A DNA stretch of 36,770 nucleotides from Methanosarcinaceae archaeon (GCA_030655675.1 JAUSPM010000224.1:1-36770); one strand, 5' to 3'. Shown: positions 8,697 to 17,061, numbered from the stretch's first letter. Numbers and translations are program-made. The notes: generated from the letters alone by a model not told the origin.

Positions 8697-9896
8697 ATGC
8701 AATACGATGTCGTTGTTGTGGGTGCAGGCCCTGTTGGCGCCACTGCTGCACGGTATGCAGCATTGAATGGTGCAAGTGTACTGCTGATAGAAGAGCATGC
8801 ATCAGTGGGTTCACCGGTTGGATGCACAGGTCTGCTTAGCACACGTGCTATTTCGGAATGTGATGTTAAGCCAACAAACGATATTGTTTTAAATTCGGTG
8901 CGAGGTGCACATGTTTATTCACCAAATGGGAGTTGTCTTCCAATTGATGGCGGAAAGACAAAAGCATATGTGGTTTCCAGAAAGATTTTTGATCGGAAAC
9001 TTGCCACTATGGCAGTTGATGCCGGAGTCGATGTTTCCATCAAAACTCGTGCAATCGGGCTTAATAGAACCAAACGATTGCAAGAACTATTGGTTTTACA
9101 GAATGGGGTTCCAAATACAATTACTGCGAATGTAATAATTGGTGCAGATGGCGTGCGTAGCAATATAGCAAAAATGGCTGGCCTTGGAAATGTGCAAAAA
9201 GTGTTATCAGGCATCCAGATCGAAGCCCCATATACTTCCAATGATGCAGATTTTGTAGAGTTATTCATGGGTTCACAAGCACCCGGGTTTTTTGGGTGGA
9301 CTGTGCCGGTGAGTGAAAAAATATCTCGTATTGGACTTGCTGTTCCGCCAGATAATGAATCACATGCAGTACAATATTTGAACAAATTGTTAAATTCAAA
9401 TAAAGAAATATCTGCACGATGTGGTGGTGGCGCACTTGATATTGTGTATGGAGGCATACCGCTTGGACCACTTAGTAAAACCGTAGCCGATGGAGTGCTT
9501 ATAGTTGGGGATGCAGCAGGTCAGGTTAAGCCAACATCTGGCGGTGGAGTATATACCGGTGCAGCCTGTGCAAAGATCGCAGGTGAAGTTGCAGCATTGG
9601 CTGCTAATGAAGAAAATTCATCGGTAAATCGCCTGAATGAATATGATGAAAGATGGCGGGCAAAACTTGGTCGTGAACTTAATCTCGGCATGAAGATACA
9701 CGAATTTATGGGTGGATTAAGTGACAATGATCTTGATGAACTATTGGGTTCTATGAACACGCCTGCGATCTTAGATATGATCACAGAATATGGGGATATG
9801 GACCGCCCATCAATATTGATGAAAAAAATGTTATCCCCCACGAATTCATGGCAGATGATGAATGTGTTTTGGGCATTCGCAAAAGCCGTATTATGA
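8697..9896 (+). CDS. Geranylgeranyl reductase family FAD-dependent oxidoreductase
   Basis: This flavoprotein is of the family that saturates geranylgeranyl chains of archaeal lipids and isoprenoid quinones or phenazines. The dinucleotide-binding motif GAGPVG is at residues 9-14, followed by VGCTGLLSTR, which resembles the family's CxG substrate motif. The second FAD motif is GDAAGQVKPTSGGGVYTGA. The length is 399 residues. The ATG at 8697 is preferred over an in-frame TTG at 8679 because the protein then starts MQYDVVVVGAG; neither has a clear Shine-Dalgarno. It ends 3 nt before the convergent ACT-domain gene. Whether its substrate is archaeol or the respiratory methanophenazine/quinone cannot be told from sequence. 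Confidence 0.85.
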   Translation: MQYDVVVVGAGPVGATAARYAALNGASVLLIEEHASVGSPVGCTGLLSTRAISECDVKPTNDIVLNSVRGAHVYSPNGSCLPIDGGKTKAYVVSRKIFDRKLATMAVDAGVDVSIKTRAIGLNRTKRLQELLVLQNGVPNTITANVIIGADGVRSNIAKMAGLGNVQKVLSGIQIEAPYTSNDADFVELFMGSQAPGFFGWTVPVSEKISRIGLAVPPDNESHAVQYLNKLLNSNKEISARCGGGALDIVYGGIPLGPLSKTVADGVLIVGDAAGQVKPTSGGGVYTGAACAKIAGEVAALAANEENSSVNRLNEYDERWRAKLGRELNLGMKIHEFMGGLSDNDLDELLGSMNTPAILDMITEYGDMDRPSILMKKMLSPTNSWQMMNVFWAFAKAVL

Positions 9897-9899
9897 TCT

Positions 9900-10403
9900 T
9901 TAGTATATACTGACCCCTTTCACACATTTGAGTTTCAGTATTGAATCCACCAGGTTGCCAGGGATCTTTGAATCGGTAATGATGGTAAGTCTTGGTTCAT
10001 TAATAAAATACGGATCATCCGAAACCGCTTGTCGAATACTTATATTGTAGTCTGATATGATTTTAGAAACCTCCGCTAAAATACCGGTATTTGCCGCGTC
10101 ATCCGGTGTGATGACAATTACACCAAGTCCAAGTAGTGGTGCCACATCACGCAGAAATGGTATTGAATGGACATTTTGGAATATGTTCTTTAATAATTCG
10201 TCTGAAAGTATGGTGTCAGTAGTTGAATCTACAACACGCCTGTCCACACCGGCTTCTTTTGCAAGTTGTGTATGTGCGATCTCAATTTCACCAGATACAA
10301 CTTTGCCGTCGTCATTTACCTGAAAACCGCGTTCAAAAAGGATTTTTAAGACCTTTTCTTGTGCAGGATGTTTTTTAAACTTTTTGAGTACTGTGTTCCA
10401 CAT
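9900..10403 (-). CDS. ACT-domain regulatory protein
   Basis: This is a 167-residue protein, probably an amino-acid-responsive regulator. The N-terminal half (about residues 10-70) looks like a winged-helix segment (KVLKILFERGFQV, then THTQLAKEAGVDRRVVDSTT-like helix-turn-helix spacing). The C-terminal half carries an ACT fold: LGVIVITPDDAANTGILAEV, then ISDYNISIRQAVSDD and RLTIITDSKIPG. The ATG at 10403 is chosen over a GTG at 10421. TTTATAA lies at 10428-10434 (minus strand), 25-31 nt upstream, suggesting a leaderless transcript. Similar archaeal proteins are annotated as regulators of amino acid metabolism; the ligand is unknown. Confidence 0.75.
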   Translation of the reverse strand: MWNTVLKKFKKHPAQEKVLKILFERGFQVNDDGKVVSGEIEIAHTQLAKEAGVDRRVVDSTTDTILSDELLKNIFQNVHSIPFLRDVAPLLGLGVIVITPDDAANTGILAEVSKIISDYNISIRQAVSDDPYFINEPRLTIITDSKIPGNLVDSILKLKCVKGVSIY

Positions 10404-10427
10404 AACAATAATTGATATCACTCAAGT

Positions 10428-10434
10428 TATAAAG
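10428..10434 (-). promoter_or_regulatory. TATA-like box of the ACT-domain gene
   Basis: TTTATAA on the minus strand lies 25-31 nt before the ATG at 10403, the spacing expected between an archaeal TATA box and transcription start. This implies a leaderless mRNA. The assignment is from position and composition only. Confidence 0.45.
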
Positions 10435-10464
10435 GCATTTATCAAATAAAATAAAAATTAGTAT

Positions 10465-10492
10465 AAAAAAAGATTGGTGGGATTATCCCACC
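10465..10492 (-). terminator. Terminator of the 16-haem cytochrome gene
   Basis: GGTGGGA (10476-10482) and TCCCACC (10486-10492) form a perfect 7-bp stem with a 3-nt loop. On the minus strand it is followed by seven T (10465-10471). It lies 13 nt after the cytochrome stop codon. Confidence 0.75.
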
Positions 10493-10504
10493 CTTACGTT
10501 TTAC

Positions 10505-11638
10505 TTATTTACGTTCTTTCATATCCCAAACACTGTGTGCTGATATATGACATGTCACACCACAGTCTGTTAGTGCAGGGCCATGTGGTGTTGCATGGCA
10601 TGATGGACATGTTGGAATCTGAGCATGCTGGGGGTGGCACTGTGCACAAGGTAGTTCAGAATGCTTTGTTTCGCTTTCTTCCATAGTATGTGTTGCATTG
10701 CTATGGCAACCCTCACACAAGCTTGTTGGTGTTGACACTGGATATATTACCTTAGTAGGCCGGTGTGCTGAATCATGGCAGTGCTCACAATCATCCGCAG
10801 TCATCGTGTCATCATGTGCTTGATGGCAGTTTGTACATTTTGGTATTGAACCATGTTTGCTGTGACACATTGAACACTCAAGGTCAGCGTGTTTTGTTGG
10901 ATATACTTCAAATGTTTGTTGTGGTTCACTGTGACATACACCGCACACATCGTTTTCCACATCCGTTGTCTTAAACTCAATGTCGCCCGGTGCATGAGCA
11001 TTTGTATGACAATCAGTACAGTTGGTAAATTCGGCACTGTGGTGCAATCCGTGACAGTCTGAACACTGTGGTACGAATCCATGCTGTGGATGGCAGAAAT
11101 CACATCCTTTCTTTGAGTGCTTGCCACCAATTTCATGAAGACTAGTCACCGGTCCTATATGGCATTCCGCACATACATCTTCAGACATACCCCTCTCGTG
11201 TCCTGAATGGCATGCTGCACAATCATCTACGGATTCATGCGGATTTATAATACGTCCGATCATTAATGTCTGATAATCTTCATGACATTTCAAACAACGT
11301 TCCTTGCTCTCGAGGAAAATTCTATCATCTGGATTTGGTGGTGGACTGGTGCCTGCGATATCAAATATCAACATCAATCCGACATGTGAATTGAATGAAA
11401 GATCCATCTCTCCTTGAGCACCTGTTTTTTTGTGACAATCACTGCATGACACACCATGCGTGTTGTGTGCATAATCTATTGAATCACCAGGTTCATTGTA
11501 TAAATTATATTCCGCTTCATGACAAAATTTACAAAATCTTGTATCCTCTATATAATGCATGCCGCTTTGCCATGATGCTAAAGCCGTCAAAAAAAACATA
11601 CCCATAAAAATTATAATTATCAACTTTCTTGCTGCCAT
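10505..11638 (-). CDS. NapC/NirT-like multihaem c-type cytochrome (15 CXXCH plus one CX3CH)
   Basis: This 377-residue exported cytochrome has an N-terminal membrane segment (KLIIIIFMGMFFLTALASW). Next comes a NapC/NrfH-like stretch, FCKFCHEAEYN ... HGVSCSDCH, which in that family handles quinol-pool electrons. Fifteen CXXCH motifs run through the protein, and a sixteenth, CGVTCH, has three residues between the cysteines (10547-10564). Many extra histidines (HGFVPQC, HGSIPKC, HAQIPTC) recur as repeat-like haem units of the form H-x-IP-xC-xxCH. The start at ATG 11638 is chosen because agaggg lies 7 nt upstream; an ATG at 11665 has none. It is upstream of, and co-directional with, no other clear partner except the 9-haem gene. 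Role inferred: passing electrons from the membrane pool to extracytoplasmic carriers. Confidence 0.88.
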   Translation of the reverse strand: MAARKLIIIIFMGMFFLTALASWQSGMHYIEDTRFCKFCHEAEYNLYNEPGDSIDYAHNTHGVSCSDCHKKTGAQGEMDLSFNSHVGLMLIFDIAGTSPPPNPDDRIFLESKERCLKCHEDYQTLMIGRIINPHESVDDCAACHSGHERGMSEDVCAECHIGPVTSLHEIGGKHSKKGCDFCHPQHGFVPQCSDCHGLHHSAEFTNCTDCHTNAHAPGDIEFKTTDVENDVCGVCHSEPQQTFEVYPTKHADLECSMCHSKHGSIPKCTNCHQAHDDTMTADDCEHCHDSAHRPTKVIYPVSTPTSLCEGCHSNATHTMEESETKHSELPCAQCHPQHAQIPTCPSCHATPHGPALTDCGVTCHISAHSVWDMKERK

Positions 11639-11722
11639 TTTTATCCCTCTAGGTAATAAAATCATCTATAATGGTGTTAATGTCAACGCATGATTGACAT
11701 CAACCTTATTAATCTTTACTAT

Positions 11723-12340
11723 TTATGTCCTCACCACACCTTCTTTTACGCCTGAATATGATGATGGATGTACTGATCCATGGCAACTTATGCAGGTCTG
11801 TGTGGTATATTCACTTGCATCTTCTCTATCATCCTCGTGATGATCTCCATGACAATTGGTACAATCAGGCACATAAAGGTGATATACATGACATCCATTA
11901 CACTGCAATGTAACGTGATTTCCACTCTCTACTGATATTCCATCTACAGCATGGCATGAATTACAACTTGTATGGCAAGTTTCACATTCTTCGGATGGTA
12001 CATCTTCATGCGGATCCTTTACGTGACAATCATTGCATTCAGAATATGCCATTGCTCCACCCCTGTCACTTTCATGACAGTGCACACAGTCACTCAGAAC
12101 AAATTCTTCACTTAAATGAGCCTGTTCAGCAGACTCATGACAAACCTTGCAATCGTCTGCAGTCAGACCTGCATTTGCATGGACATCTTTTGCACCGGCT
12201 TGTGGTACATAGCCCTGATGGCATTTGTTACAATCTTCCGTGATCAGCAGATCCCCTGATGCTGATGTATACACTCCTGTGAAAAAAACAATAATTGTCA
12301 ATATGGCTAATACGCCAGGAATTAATCTTTTAATATCCAT
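11723..12340 (-). CDS. Nine-haem c-type cytochrome, secreted
   Basis: This 205-residue protein begins with a signal peptide (IKRLIPGVLAILTIIVFFTG, then YTSASG). Nine CXXCH motifs follow: CNKCH, CKVCH, CVHCH, CNDCH, CETCH, CNSCH, CNGCH, CTNCH and CISCH. CETCH and CNSCH are separated by only one residue, so those two haems must lie very close. It is acidic and has no obvious C-terminal anchor. The start at ATG 12340 is preferred over ATG 12346 because gaggg (12348-12352) then has a 7-nt spacer instead of 1 nt. It lies 84 nt upstream of the 16-haem gene on the same strand, likely one operon. Haem count is read directly; function as an electron carrier is inferred. Confidence 0.88.
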   Translation of the reverse strand: MDIKRLIPGVLAILTIIVFFTGVYTSASGDLLITEDCNKCHQGYVPQAGAKDVHANAGLTADDCKVCHESAEQAHLSEEFVLSDCVHCHESDRGGAMAYSECNDCHVKDPHEDVPSEECETCHTSCNSCHAVDGISVESGNHVTLQCNGCHVYHLYVPDCTNCHGDHHEDDREDASEYTTQTCISCHGSVHPSSYSGVKEGVVRT

Positions 12341-12596
12341 ATTCATACCCTCTACACATAATAATAGATTTTTATTATAAATTCATAGAAGATATGTCTA
12401 TAAATCGTTTTCTATTTTTATCTCTACTGAATCATAATATGACTTTGAAATAAAAATTACATATAAGCATCTTTCTACTCAATTTTGCCCCAAACACACC
12501 AACATTTATATATGTCGTTAATAATTTGACAGGTACAATTGATGTTCGAATCGATATATGTACAACTATTAATTTGATGCTAATAATATATACAAA
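12341..12596. promoter_or_regulatory. Divergent AT-rich promoter region between two cytochrome genes
   Basis: This 256-bp spacer separates the leftward 9-haem/16-haem pair from the rightward 11-haem gene. TATA-like strings occur at about 12505-12512 (tttatata) and 12585-12592 (aatatata). No coding potential was seen. Shared control of the two cytochrome units is possible. Confidence 0.4.
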
Positions 12597-13622
12597 ATGT
12601 ATGAAGGTGCGACGTTGTTAAATTTAAAAAATATAAACATTGTATTATTTACGCTACTTATAATAGCGCTATTGTCTCCCATGGTGTCACAGGCACAGGA
12701 AGTAGACTTTAAGGCAGTAACACTTGATGCCAGTGATGTCAACTGTAAAAAATGTCACGAGATCAGTCCACATGTAATACATGACGATAAACCTGTAGAG
12801 TGTGTCGACTGTCATGGAAGATCATTATCTGTAAAGATTCCGCAGTGTTCCAGCTGCCACAGCGGGCCGATCCATGAAGTGCACATAAGTAAAGTAAATG
12901 AAAATAGTTGTGCATCCTGTCACAATAACATCGAAGGCAAACACCAGACATTTCTTGCAGATTCTGTTTGCGAACACTGCCATAAGAACCTGTTTGACAT
13001 ACATGGTAATGATGACTCTTGCGTGAAATGCCATCAAAATGCACCAAATGTGGTAAAACCATATGTTTCACCTGAAATGACACTTGTTTGCGAAAACTGC
13101 CATGAGGCAGATAATATCGCATATGTCCATGGCAATGAATCTGATCTATCAGGTTGCTATAGATGCCACCGGGCAGCAGGGACAAATGAAGTCGATACGC
13201 AGGTTCCTCATAGAATACACACTTCTAAGGTGGAGTGTACAAGGTGTCACGTAAATACAAATACTAAAGCCGATGCGCTCATTGTGGTACCGGAATGTAC
13301 AAAATGTCATAATATCCAGAAGATCCACGCATTTGACAATCTTGGAAAAGGTTTGTCAAGTGATGTGAACTGTGCTATATGCCACCTTGATATGGCAACT
13401 GAACAAAAGAGCACAACTACAGGATCAAATGATGTGGAAAAGGAATCATATACAATAAAAGAAACAACCTCTCCGGTCGTAGAAACCGCACCACCTATTG
13501 AGATTGAAGAACGTGATGTAAAATCATCAGAAGAGGATAGTCCTACTGAAACTCCAGGATTTGGCGCACTGGCAGGTATTCTGGCAGCATCGCTGGTATT
13601 CATACTAAGAAGAGTACGTTAG
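12597..13622 (+). CDS. Eleven-haem c-type cytochrome with PGF-CTERM anchor
   Basis: This 341-residue exported cytochrome has a signal peptide (NINIVLFTLLIIALLSPMVSQAQ). Eleven CXXCH motifs follow, between about residues 49 and 265. After the haem region comes an acidic Thr/Glu/Ser-rich linker, then TPGFGALAGILAASLVFILRRVR. That tail is a classic PGF-CTERM signal: PGF, hydrophobic segment, Arg cluster. Such tails are processed by archaeosortase A, and the protein is lipid-anchored at the cell surface. The ATG at 12597 lacks a Shine-Dalgarno. A TTG at 12615 with gaaggtg 5 nt upstream would give a 335-residue protein with the same signal peptide, and may be the true start. It is likely a surface electron carrier. 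Confidence 0.88.
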   Translation: MYEGATLLNLKNINIVLFTLLIIALLSPMVSQAQEVDFKAVTLDASDVNCKKCHEISPHVIHDDKPVECVDCHGRSLSVKIPQCSSCHSGPIHEVHISKVNENSCASCHNNIEGKHQTFLADSVCEHCHKNLFDIHGNDDSCVKCHQNAPNVVKPYVSPEMTLVCENCHEADNIAYVHGNESDLSGCYRCHRAAGTNEVDTQVPHRIHTSKVECTRCHVNTNTKADALIVVPECTKCHNIQKIHAFDNLGKGLSSDVNCAICHLDMATEQKSTTTGSNDVEKESYTIKETTSPVVETAPPIEIEERDVKSSEEDSPTETPGFGALAGILAASLVFILRRVR

Positions 13623-13644
13623 TGGATTAAACAATATCCACTAA
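13619..13644 (+). terminator. Hairpin after the 11-haem cytochrome
   Basis: TTAGTGGAT (13619-13627) pairs perfectly with ATCCACTAA (13636-13644) around an 8-nt loop, overlapping the stop codon. Only short T-rich sequence follows, so terminator function is tentative. Confidence 0.5.
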
Positions 13645-13762
13645 TTTAATCTCCTTTCTTTAGAACCTGCCAATTTGAGGCAATAGAGTAAAATTTAATA
13701 CAATATAATTACATGACACATGATTAATATTTTAAGTACAGTTAATAACGGAGGAATAATAA

Positions 13763-13903
13763 ATGAGTGATGAAGTGTCCCAGGTGGAAATTATTGATGA
13801 AACACCCAAGATGGATCCCAGGATTACAATAGTAGTTTTCGTAATAATAATATTGACTGTATTACTTTCTGCTAAAGTCATAGCAGGCGTATTGAATAGT
13901 TAA
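13763..13903 (+). CDS. Small single-span membrane protein (46 aa)
   Basis: This is a short gene easily missed by length cut-offs. The ATG at 13763 follows a strong Shine-Dalgarno (ggagga, 13750-13755). The 46-residue product has an acidic N terminus (MSDEVSQVEIIDETPKMDP), then one hydrophobic helix (ITIVVFVIIILTVLLSAKVI), and ends AGVLNS. It lies between the 11-haem cytochrome and the convergent Fe-S protein gene, whose stop is only 4 nt away. I do not recognise a family. By position and topology it could be a small accessory subunit of one of the neighbouring membrane electron-transfer complexes; that is inference. Confidence 0.7.
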   Translation: MSDEVSQVEIIDETPKMDPRITIVVFVIIILTVLLSAKVIAGVLNS

Positions 13904-13907
13904 AATT

Positions 13908-14996
13908 CTATTGTAAAAACTGTCTCTCAATATCCTGTTCCAGGCTGCATGAGGGGCAGAGATCATCTTTTTTTATTGATGCGATATGTCTCTTGCAGCT
14001 TTTGCATTGCACCAGTTCACTTGATATCAACGATGTCCAGTCAGAAGATATGACATCACTCAGGTGTATATCTGCCACATGGCTTATTGCATCATTTTTG
14101 CAGACGTCCATGCACAGATCGCAGCCTATGCAAAATGATATATTGAATTCGATCGATCGATCCTTATCTTCAGACAGCCTGAGCGCACCGGTGGGACATA
14201 TGGCCGCACAAATACCACACAAGTCACATGTATCCATTATTTTAAAGCGATATAATGGCCCGGACTCAAGCCTGATGACATCATCTACAAGTCTACCCAG
14301 AGATGATATGGCATCGATCAATAGCGTATGTGTTACTGGAATGATCGAAGATTCATCAGATGATTCACGGTTCTGGCCACGATCTCCAGTCACGTTTCGT
14401 AAATAATCGATAGATTTTCTGCCGAACGCATCTTTTGTTGGAGCATCACCAGTGCTATCAACTGACAATTCAAGGTTCCGGATTTTGCCAAAGGACCCTA
14501 GTACAGCATTTGCCACATTGATCTTCCTTTGCACTGCATCTGTATCGATCTTCAATTTGCAATGATCGCATCCTGCTCCATTAAGTATGACTTTTTCTGA
14601 TACTGATGCCGCCTTGATAAGCATACCTTCACACAGGTAACCGATACATGGCACTGGAACATAAGATGCATCATCAAATTTCTCTATGGATCTGCATGAA
14701 AAAACAACTGTTTTTCCCTCTTCAATAGATGAAATAATATTCTCTTTTGATATGTCCCTGAGGGCAAATGCACCTGTCGGGCAAACATTGACACATACAC
14801 CACATCCGGTACATGCAGCGCCATCAATAGAAGGTACTATGTCAAGAGACATAGCATCTGCACCGCAAACATGTTCGCACCTGTTGCATAACATGCGGTT
14901 ATATCGCCGGTTCAAACATCGCTCATCTGAGATTGATGTGAGAGAATGGGATGATATCCTGCCAAATGCACGAACTAGATTAAACAAATTAGCCAT
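13908..14996 (-). CDS. Polyferredoxin-like Fe-S protein with MvhD-like middle region and C-terminal zinc ribbon
   Basis: This is a 362-residue cytoplasmic-looking protein without a signal peptide. N-terminal region: Cys27, Cys37, Cys40 and Cys44 form an atypical cluster motif, followed by a regular ferredoxin motif beginning at Cys62 (CTGCGVCVNVCP). The middle has VVFSCRS, VPVPCIGYLCEGMLIKA and GAGCDHCKLK, which recalls the MvhD/hydrogenase Fe-S subunit pattern. Two more regular motifs follow (CDLCGICAAICP and CIGCDLCMDVCK). The C terminus has CKSC...CPSC, a likely zinc ribbon. About four [4Fe-4S] clusters plus extra metal sites are predicted. The ATG at 14996 is the only good start. It may link cytoplasmic ferredoxin or HdrA-like partners to the adjacent Mo enzyme; the exact role is unknown. 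Confidence 0.75.
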   Translation of the reverse strand: MANLFNLVRAFGRISSHSLTSISDERCLNRRYNRMLCNRCEHVCGADAMSLDIVPSIDGAACTGCGVCVNVCPTGAFALRDISKENIISSIEEGKTVVFSCRSIEKFDDASYVPVPCIGYLCEGMLIKAASVSEKVILNGAGCDHCKLKIDTDAVQRKINVANAVLGSFGKIRNLELSVDSTGDAPTKDAFGRKSIDYLRNVTGDRGQNRESSDESSIIPVTHTLLIDAISSLGRLVDDVIRLESGPLYRFKIMDTCDLCGICAAICPTGALRLSEDKDRSIEFNISFCIGCDLCMDVCKNDAISHVADIHLSDVISSDWTSLISSELVQCKSCKRHIASIKKDDLCPSCSLEQDIERQFLQ

Positions 14997-15149
14997 GGTT
15001 TATTTGTCCATTTTATAAAGGTATTCTAAAAAAACATAATAAAATTGCATTATTTTAATTCTTTTTGTGTACTAAACATAGCTTATGCTGCGATATGATA
15101 AAAACAAAACAGAACGATTATGGAATAGAAATAAAAAATAAAAATGAGA

Positions 15150-15665
15150 TTAAGGCTTTATGTTGCCCCGTCTCATGAAAGCGACTGCTGCTAAAATGCC
15201 AATAAATGCGCCCATTAACTCAAAACCAGGTACAAAACCAGGCATTGAATCTTCAAGCGTTTTATGGTATATTGGATGTACGAGATCTTTTAATCCAGGA
15301 TATGCAGACAATATGGGATGTTCGGTATTCATGTCATCTTCTACTACCTCACCTTCTGCGGCAGGTGCATCCTCGGGGTCAGCCGGGTTCGTACCTTCCT
15401 CAAGTTCGGCTGAATTCAATGCTCCATCACCATCAGAATCCATAGTTGCAATGGTATCAAAAGAATACCCGCCGTCTGCATAATCAATACCAAAAGTGGT
15501 TAGTGAACCGCCTCCGGCAGGATCTGTGTGACAAGTATGGCAGGCACCTACAAATGCGCCTGGAACTTCATCTGCATAATCTGATGTCGCAGTTGCTGAA
15601 TGAGATGATACGACCAGCAATATCAATAATATTGTGATAAAATAATATCCTTTTTTAAATTTCAT
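15150..15665 (-). CDS. Monohaem c-type protein with EF-hand-like loop and PGF-CTERM anchor
   Basis: This is a 171-residue exported protein. A signal peptide (FKKGYYFITILLILLVVSSHSATA) is followed by a single haem motif, CHTCH. Next is DSDGDGALNSAEL, a Ca2+-binding DxDxDG loop of the EF-hand/thrombospondin-repeat kind. After an acidic Ala/Glu linker, the tail VPGFELMGAFIGILAAVAFMRRGN has the PGF-CTERM pattern. The ATG at 15665 is chosen (ggtga just upstream); an upstream ATG at 15701 would add a His-rich 12-residue leader in front of the signal and is unlikely. It is divergent from the NrfD operon, so common regulation is possible. A tethered surface electron carrier is inferred. Confidence 0.82.
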   Translation of the reverse strand: MKFKKGYYFITILLILLVVSSHSATATSDYADEVPGAFVGACHTCHTDPAGGGSLTTFGIDYADGGYSFDTIATMDSDGDGALNSAELEEGTNPADPEDAPAAEGEVVEDDMNTEHPILSAYPGLKDLVHPIYHKTLEDSMPGFVPGFELMGAFIGILAAVAFMRRGNIKP

Positions 15666-15973
15666 ATGATCACCATGTGAATGATTTTTCGAGTTATGCA
15701 TAAGTTCTATATATATATTAACATTTTGTGTTTATTCTATATGTATGTTAGTGGCAAATATTGCCCATATCAACGTTTTTGTATCATAAGGTGCCATCAG
15801 GTTTAAATATATGAAATATGTCTGAACATATTTATATTCAAATGAGAAAACGTTCGCGTCAACTCGGAATTCCTAAATTTTATATACATAATTAAAAAAA
15901 CAATACACATTATGAAAAACATATCTGAATGTATTACTTTATAAAACAGAAATTGAATTATTGGTGATTGATA
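15666..15973. promoter_or_regulatory. Divergent intergenic region with a short palindrome
   Basis: This 308-bp AT-rich region lies between the leftward monohaem gene and the rightward NrfD operon. TATA-like sequence occurs near 15705-15722 for the leftward gene. AAATATGT (15814-15821) and ACATATTT (15826-15833) form a perfect 8-bp inverted repeat with a 4-nt spacer, a possible operator. No gene was found. Confidence 0.4.
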
Positions 15974-17059
15974 ATGGTATACCAAGAGATTTATAATGTT
16001 CAGCACGGAATGGCATTCGGAGCGCTTATGGCTGCGTTCCCCTTCATGACTGGACTTAGTGCAGGTTCATTTACGCTTTCTACGTTTGCGTATGTGTTTG
16101 GAAAAAAGGAATACAAAGCTGTATCAAAATATGCAGTGTTCATGGCGCTCATCCTGCTTGGAATGGCAGTGTCGCTACTGTTCATTGACATGACACAACC
16201 ATCAAGGTCGTATTTTACGATGATGAGGGGTAATGTTACATCAATGTTCAGTTGGTCTGCGTTCTTAGTAGGTGGATATATGGCAGCCAGTGGCATTTAT
16301 GCATATTCCATATTCGCACATAGAGATGGTGTGGCAAAGCTGATGGGGATTATCTGTATCCCACTGGCACTTGCAGTACATGCAGATACCGGTTTCGTAT
16401 TCGGCCTTACCAAAGGGATGCCAATCTGGCACACATCACTAATGCCATTTTTGTTCCTCATATCAGCGCTTACGTCAGGTATTGCACTTATCGTGTTTAT
16501 GGTGATCACCAAAGATACGCTATTTACGAAGAAAAAAGAAAATAAGATCGATCGAAATCTTATATATGGTCTTGGAAACATGCTTATACTTCTTATTGCG
16601 ATCGAATTCTTCCTTGACATGTCTGATGTCACCACAATGATATTTGCAGGTGCAGAAGAAGTTGAAGCAGTTAAACTCTGGTTAATAGGACCATTTTCAT
16701 TCTCATTCCTTGTCGTCCAATTAGGCATTGGAGGTGTGATACCAGTATTCTTACTTACACTTCCAAAGATTAGCAGGACATATTTAGGTCAGTGGCTGGC
16801 AGCACTTTTTATAATCATCGGCACCTTTGCCATGCGCCTTAATGTAGTACTTGGCGGCCAGACGATTCCAAAGACAGAAGCCGGACTTGTACCATATTCG
16901 CATGAAATCGGATTTGTGGGATTTACGATAGGGCAAGAAATTTTTGTAATTGTTACATTATTCACTCTTGGAACAGCTGCATACATATTCTGCATAGTCT
17001 ACGTTCCACAGATGATCGAAAAAGTGGATGCTAAACTATTCGGCAAAAGGGGGGCGTAA
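15974..17059 (+). CDS. NrfD/PsrC-like integral membrane subunit
   Basis: This is a 361-residue polytopic protein with about eight to ten hydrophobic helices and short charged loops, fitting the NrfD/PsrC family (quinone-interacting membrane subunit of complex iron-sulfur molybdoenzymes). Typical family features are VQHGMAFGALMAAFPFMTGLSAGSF-type first helix, FIDMTQPSR and HADTGFVFGLTKGMPIWHT; conserved acidic and His residues sit in helices. The ATG at 15974 is chosen over a TTG at 15968 because ggtgatt (15963-15969) precedes it. It is the first gene of a three-gene operon; the ferredoxin ATG follows 2 nt after the stop. It likely anchors the complex and exchanges electrons with methanophenazine or menaquinone. 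Confidence 0.88.
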   Translation: MVYQEIYNVQHGMAFGALMAAFPFMTGLSAGSFTLSTFAYVFGKKEYKAVSKYAVFMALILLGMAVSLLFIDMTQPSRSYFTMMRGNVTSMFSWSAFLVGGYMAASGIYAYSIFAHRDGVAKLMGIICIPLALAVHADTGFVFGLTKGMPIWHTSLMPFLFLISALTSGIALIVFMVITKDTLFTKKKENKIDRNLIYGLGNMLILLIAIEFFLDMSDVTTMIFAGAEEVEAVKLWLIGPFSFSFLVVQLGIGGVIPVFLLTLPKISRTYLGQWLAALFIIIGTFAMRLNVVLGGQTIPKTEAGLVPYSHEIGFVGFTIGQEIFVIVTLFTLGTAAYIFCIVYVPQMIEKVDAKLFGKRGA

Positions 17060-17061
17060 AC

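Noticed and set aside
10505..12340. Octahaem nitrite reductase or hydroxylamine oxidoreductase
   Set aside because: No CXXCK or characteristic catalytic motif was seen; haem number and N terminus fit a NapC-like electron-transfer cytochrome.
15666..15701. Longer His-rich start of the monohaem protein
   Set aside because: It adds 12 residues in front of the signal peptide and lacks a ribosome-binding site; ATG 15665 has one.
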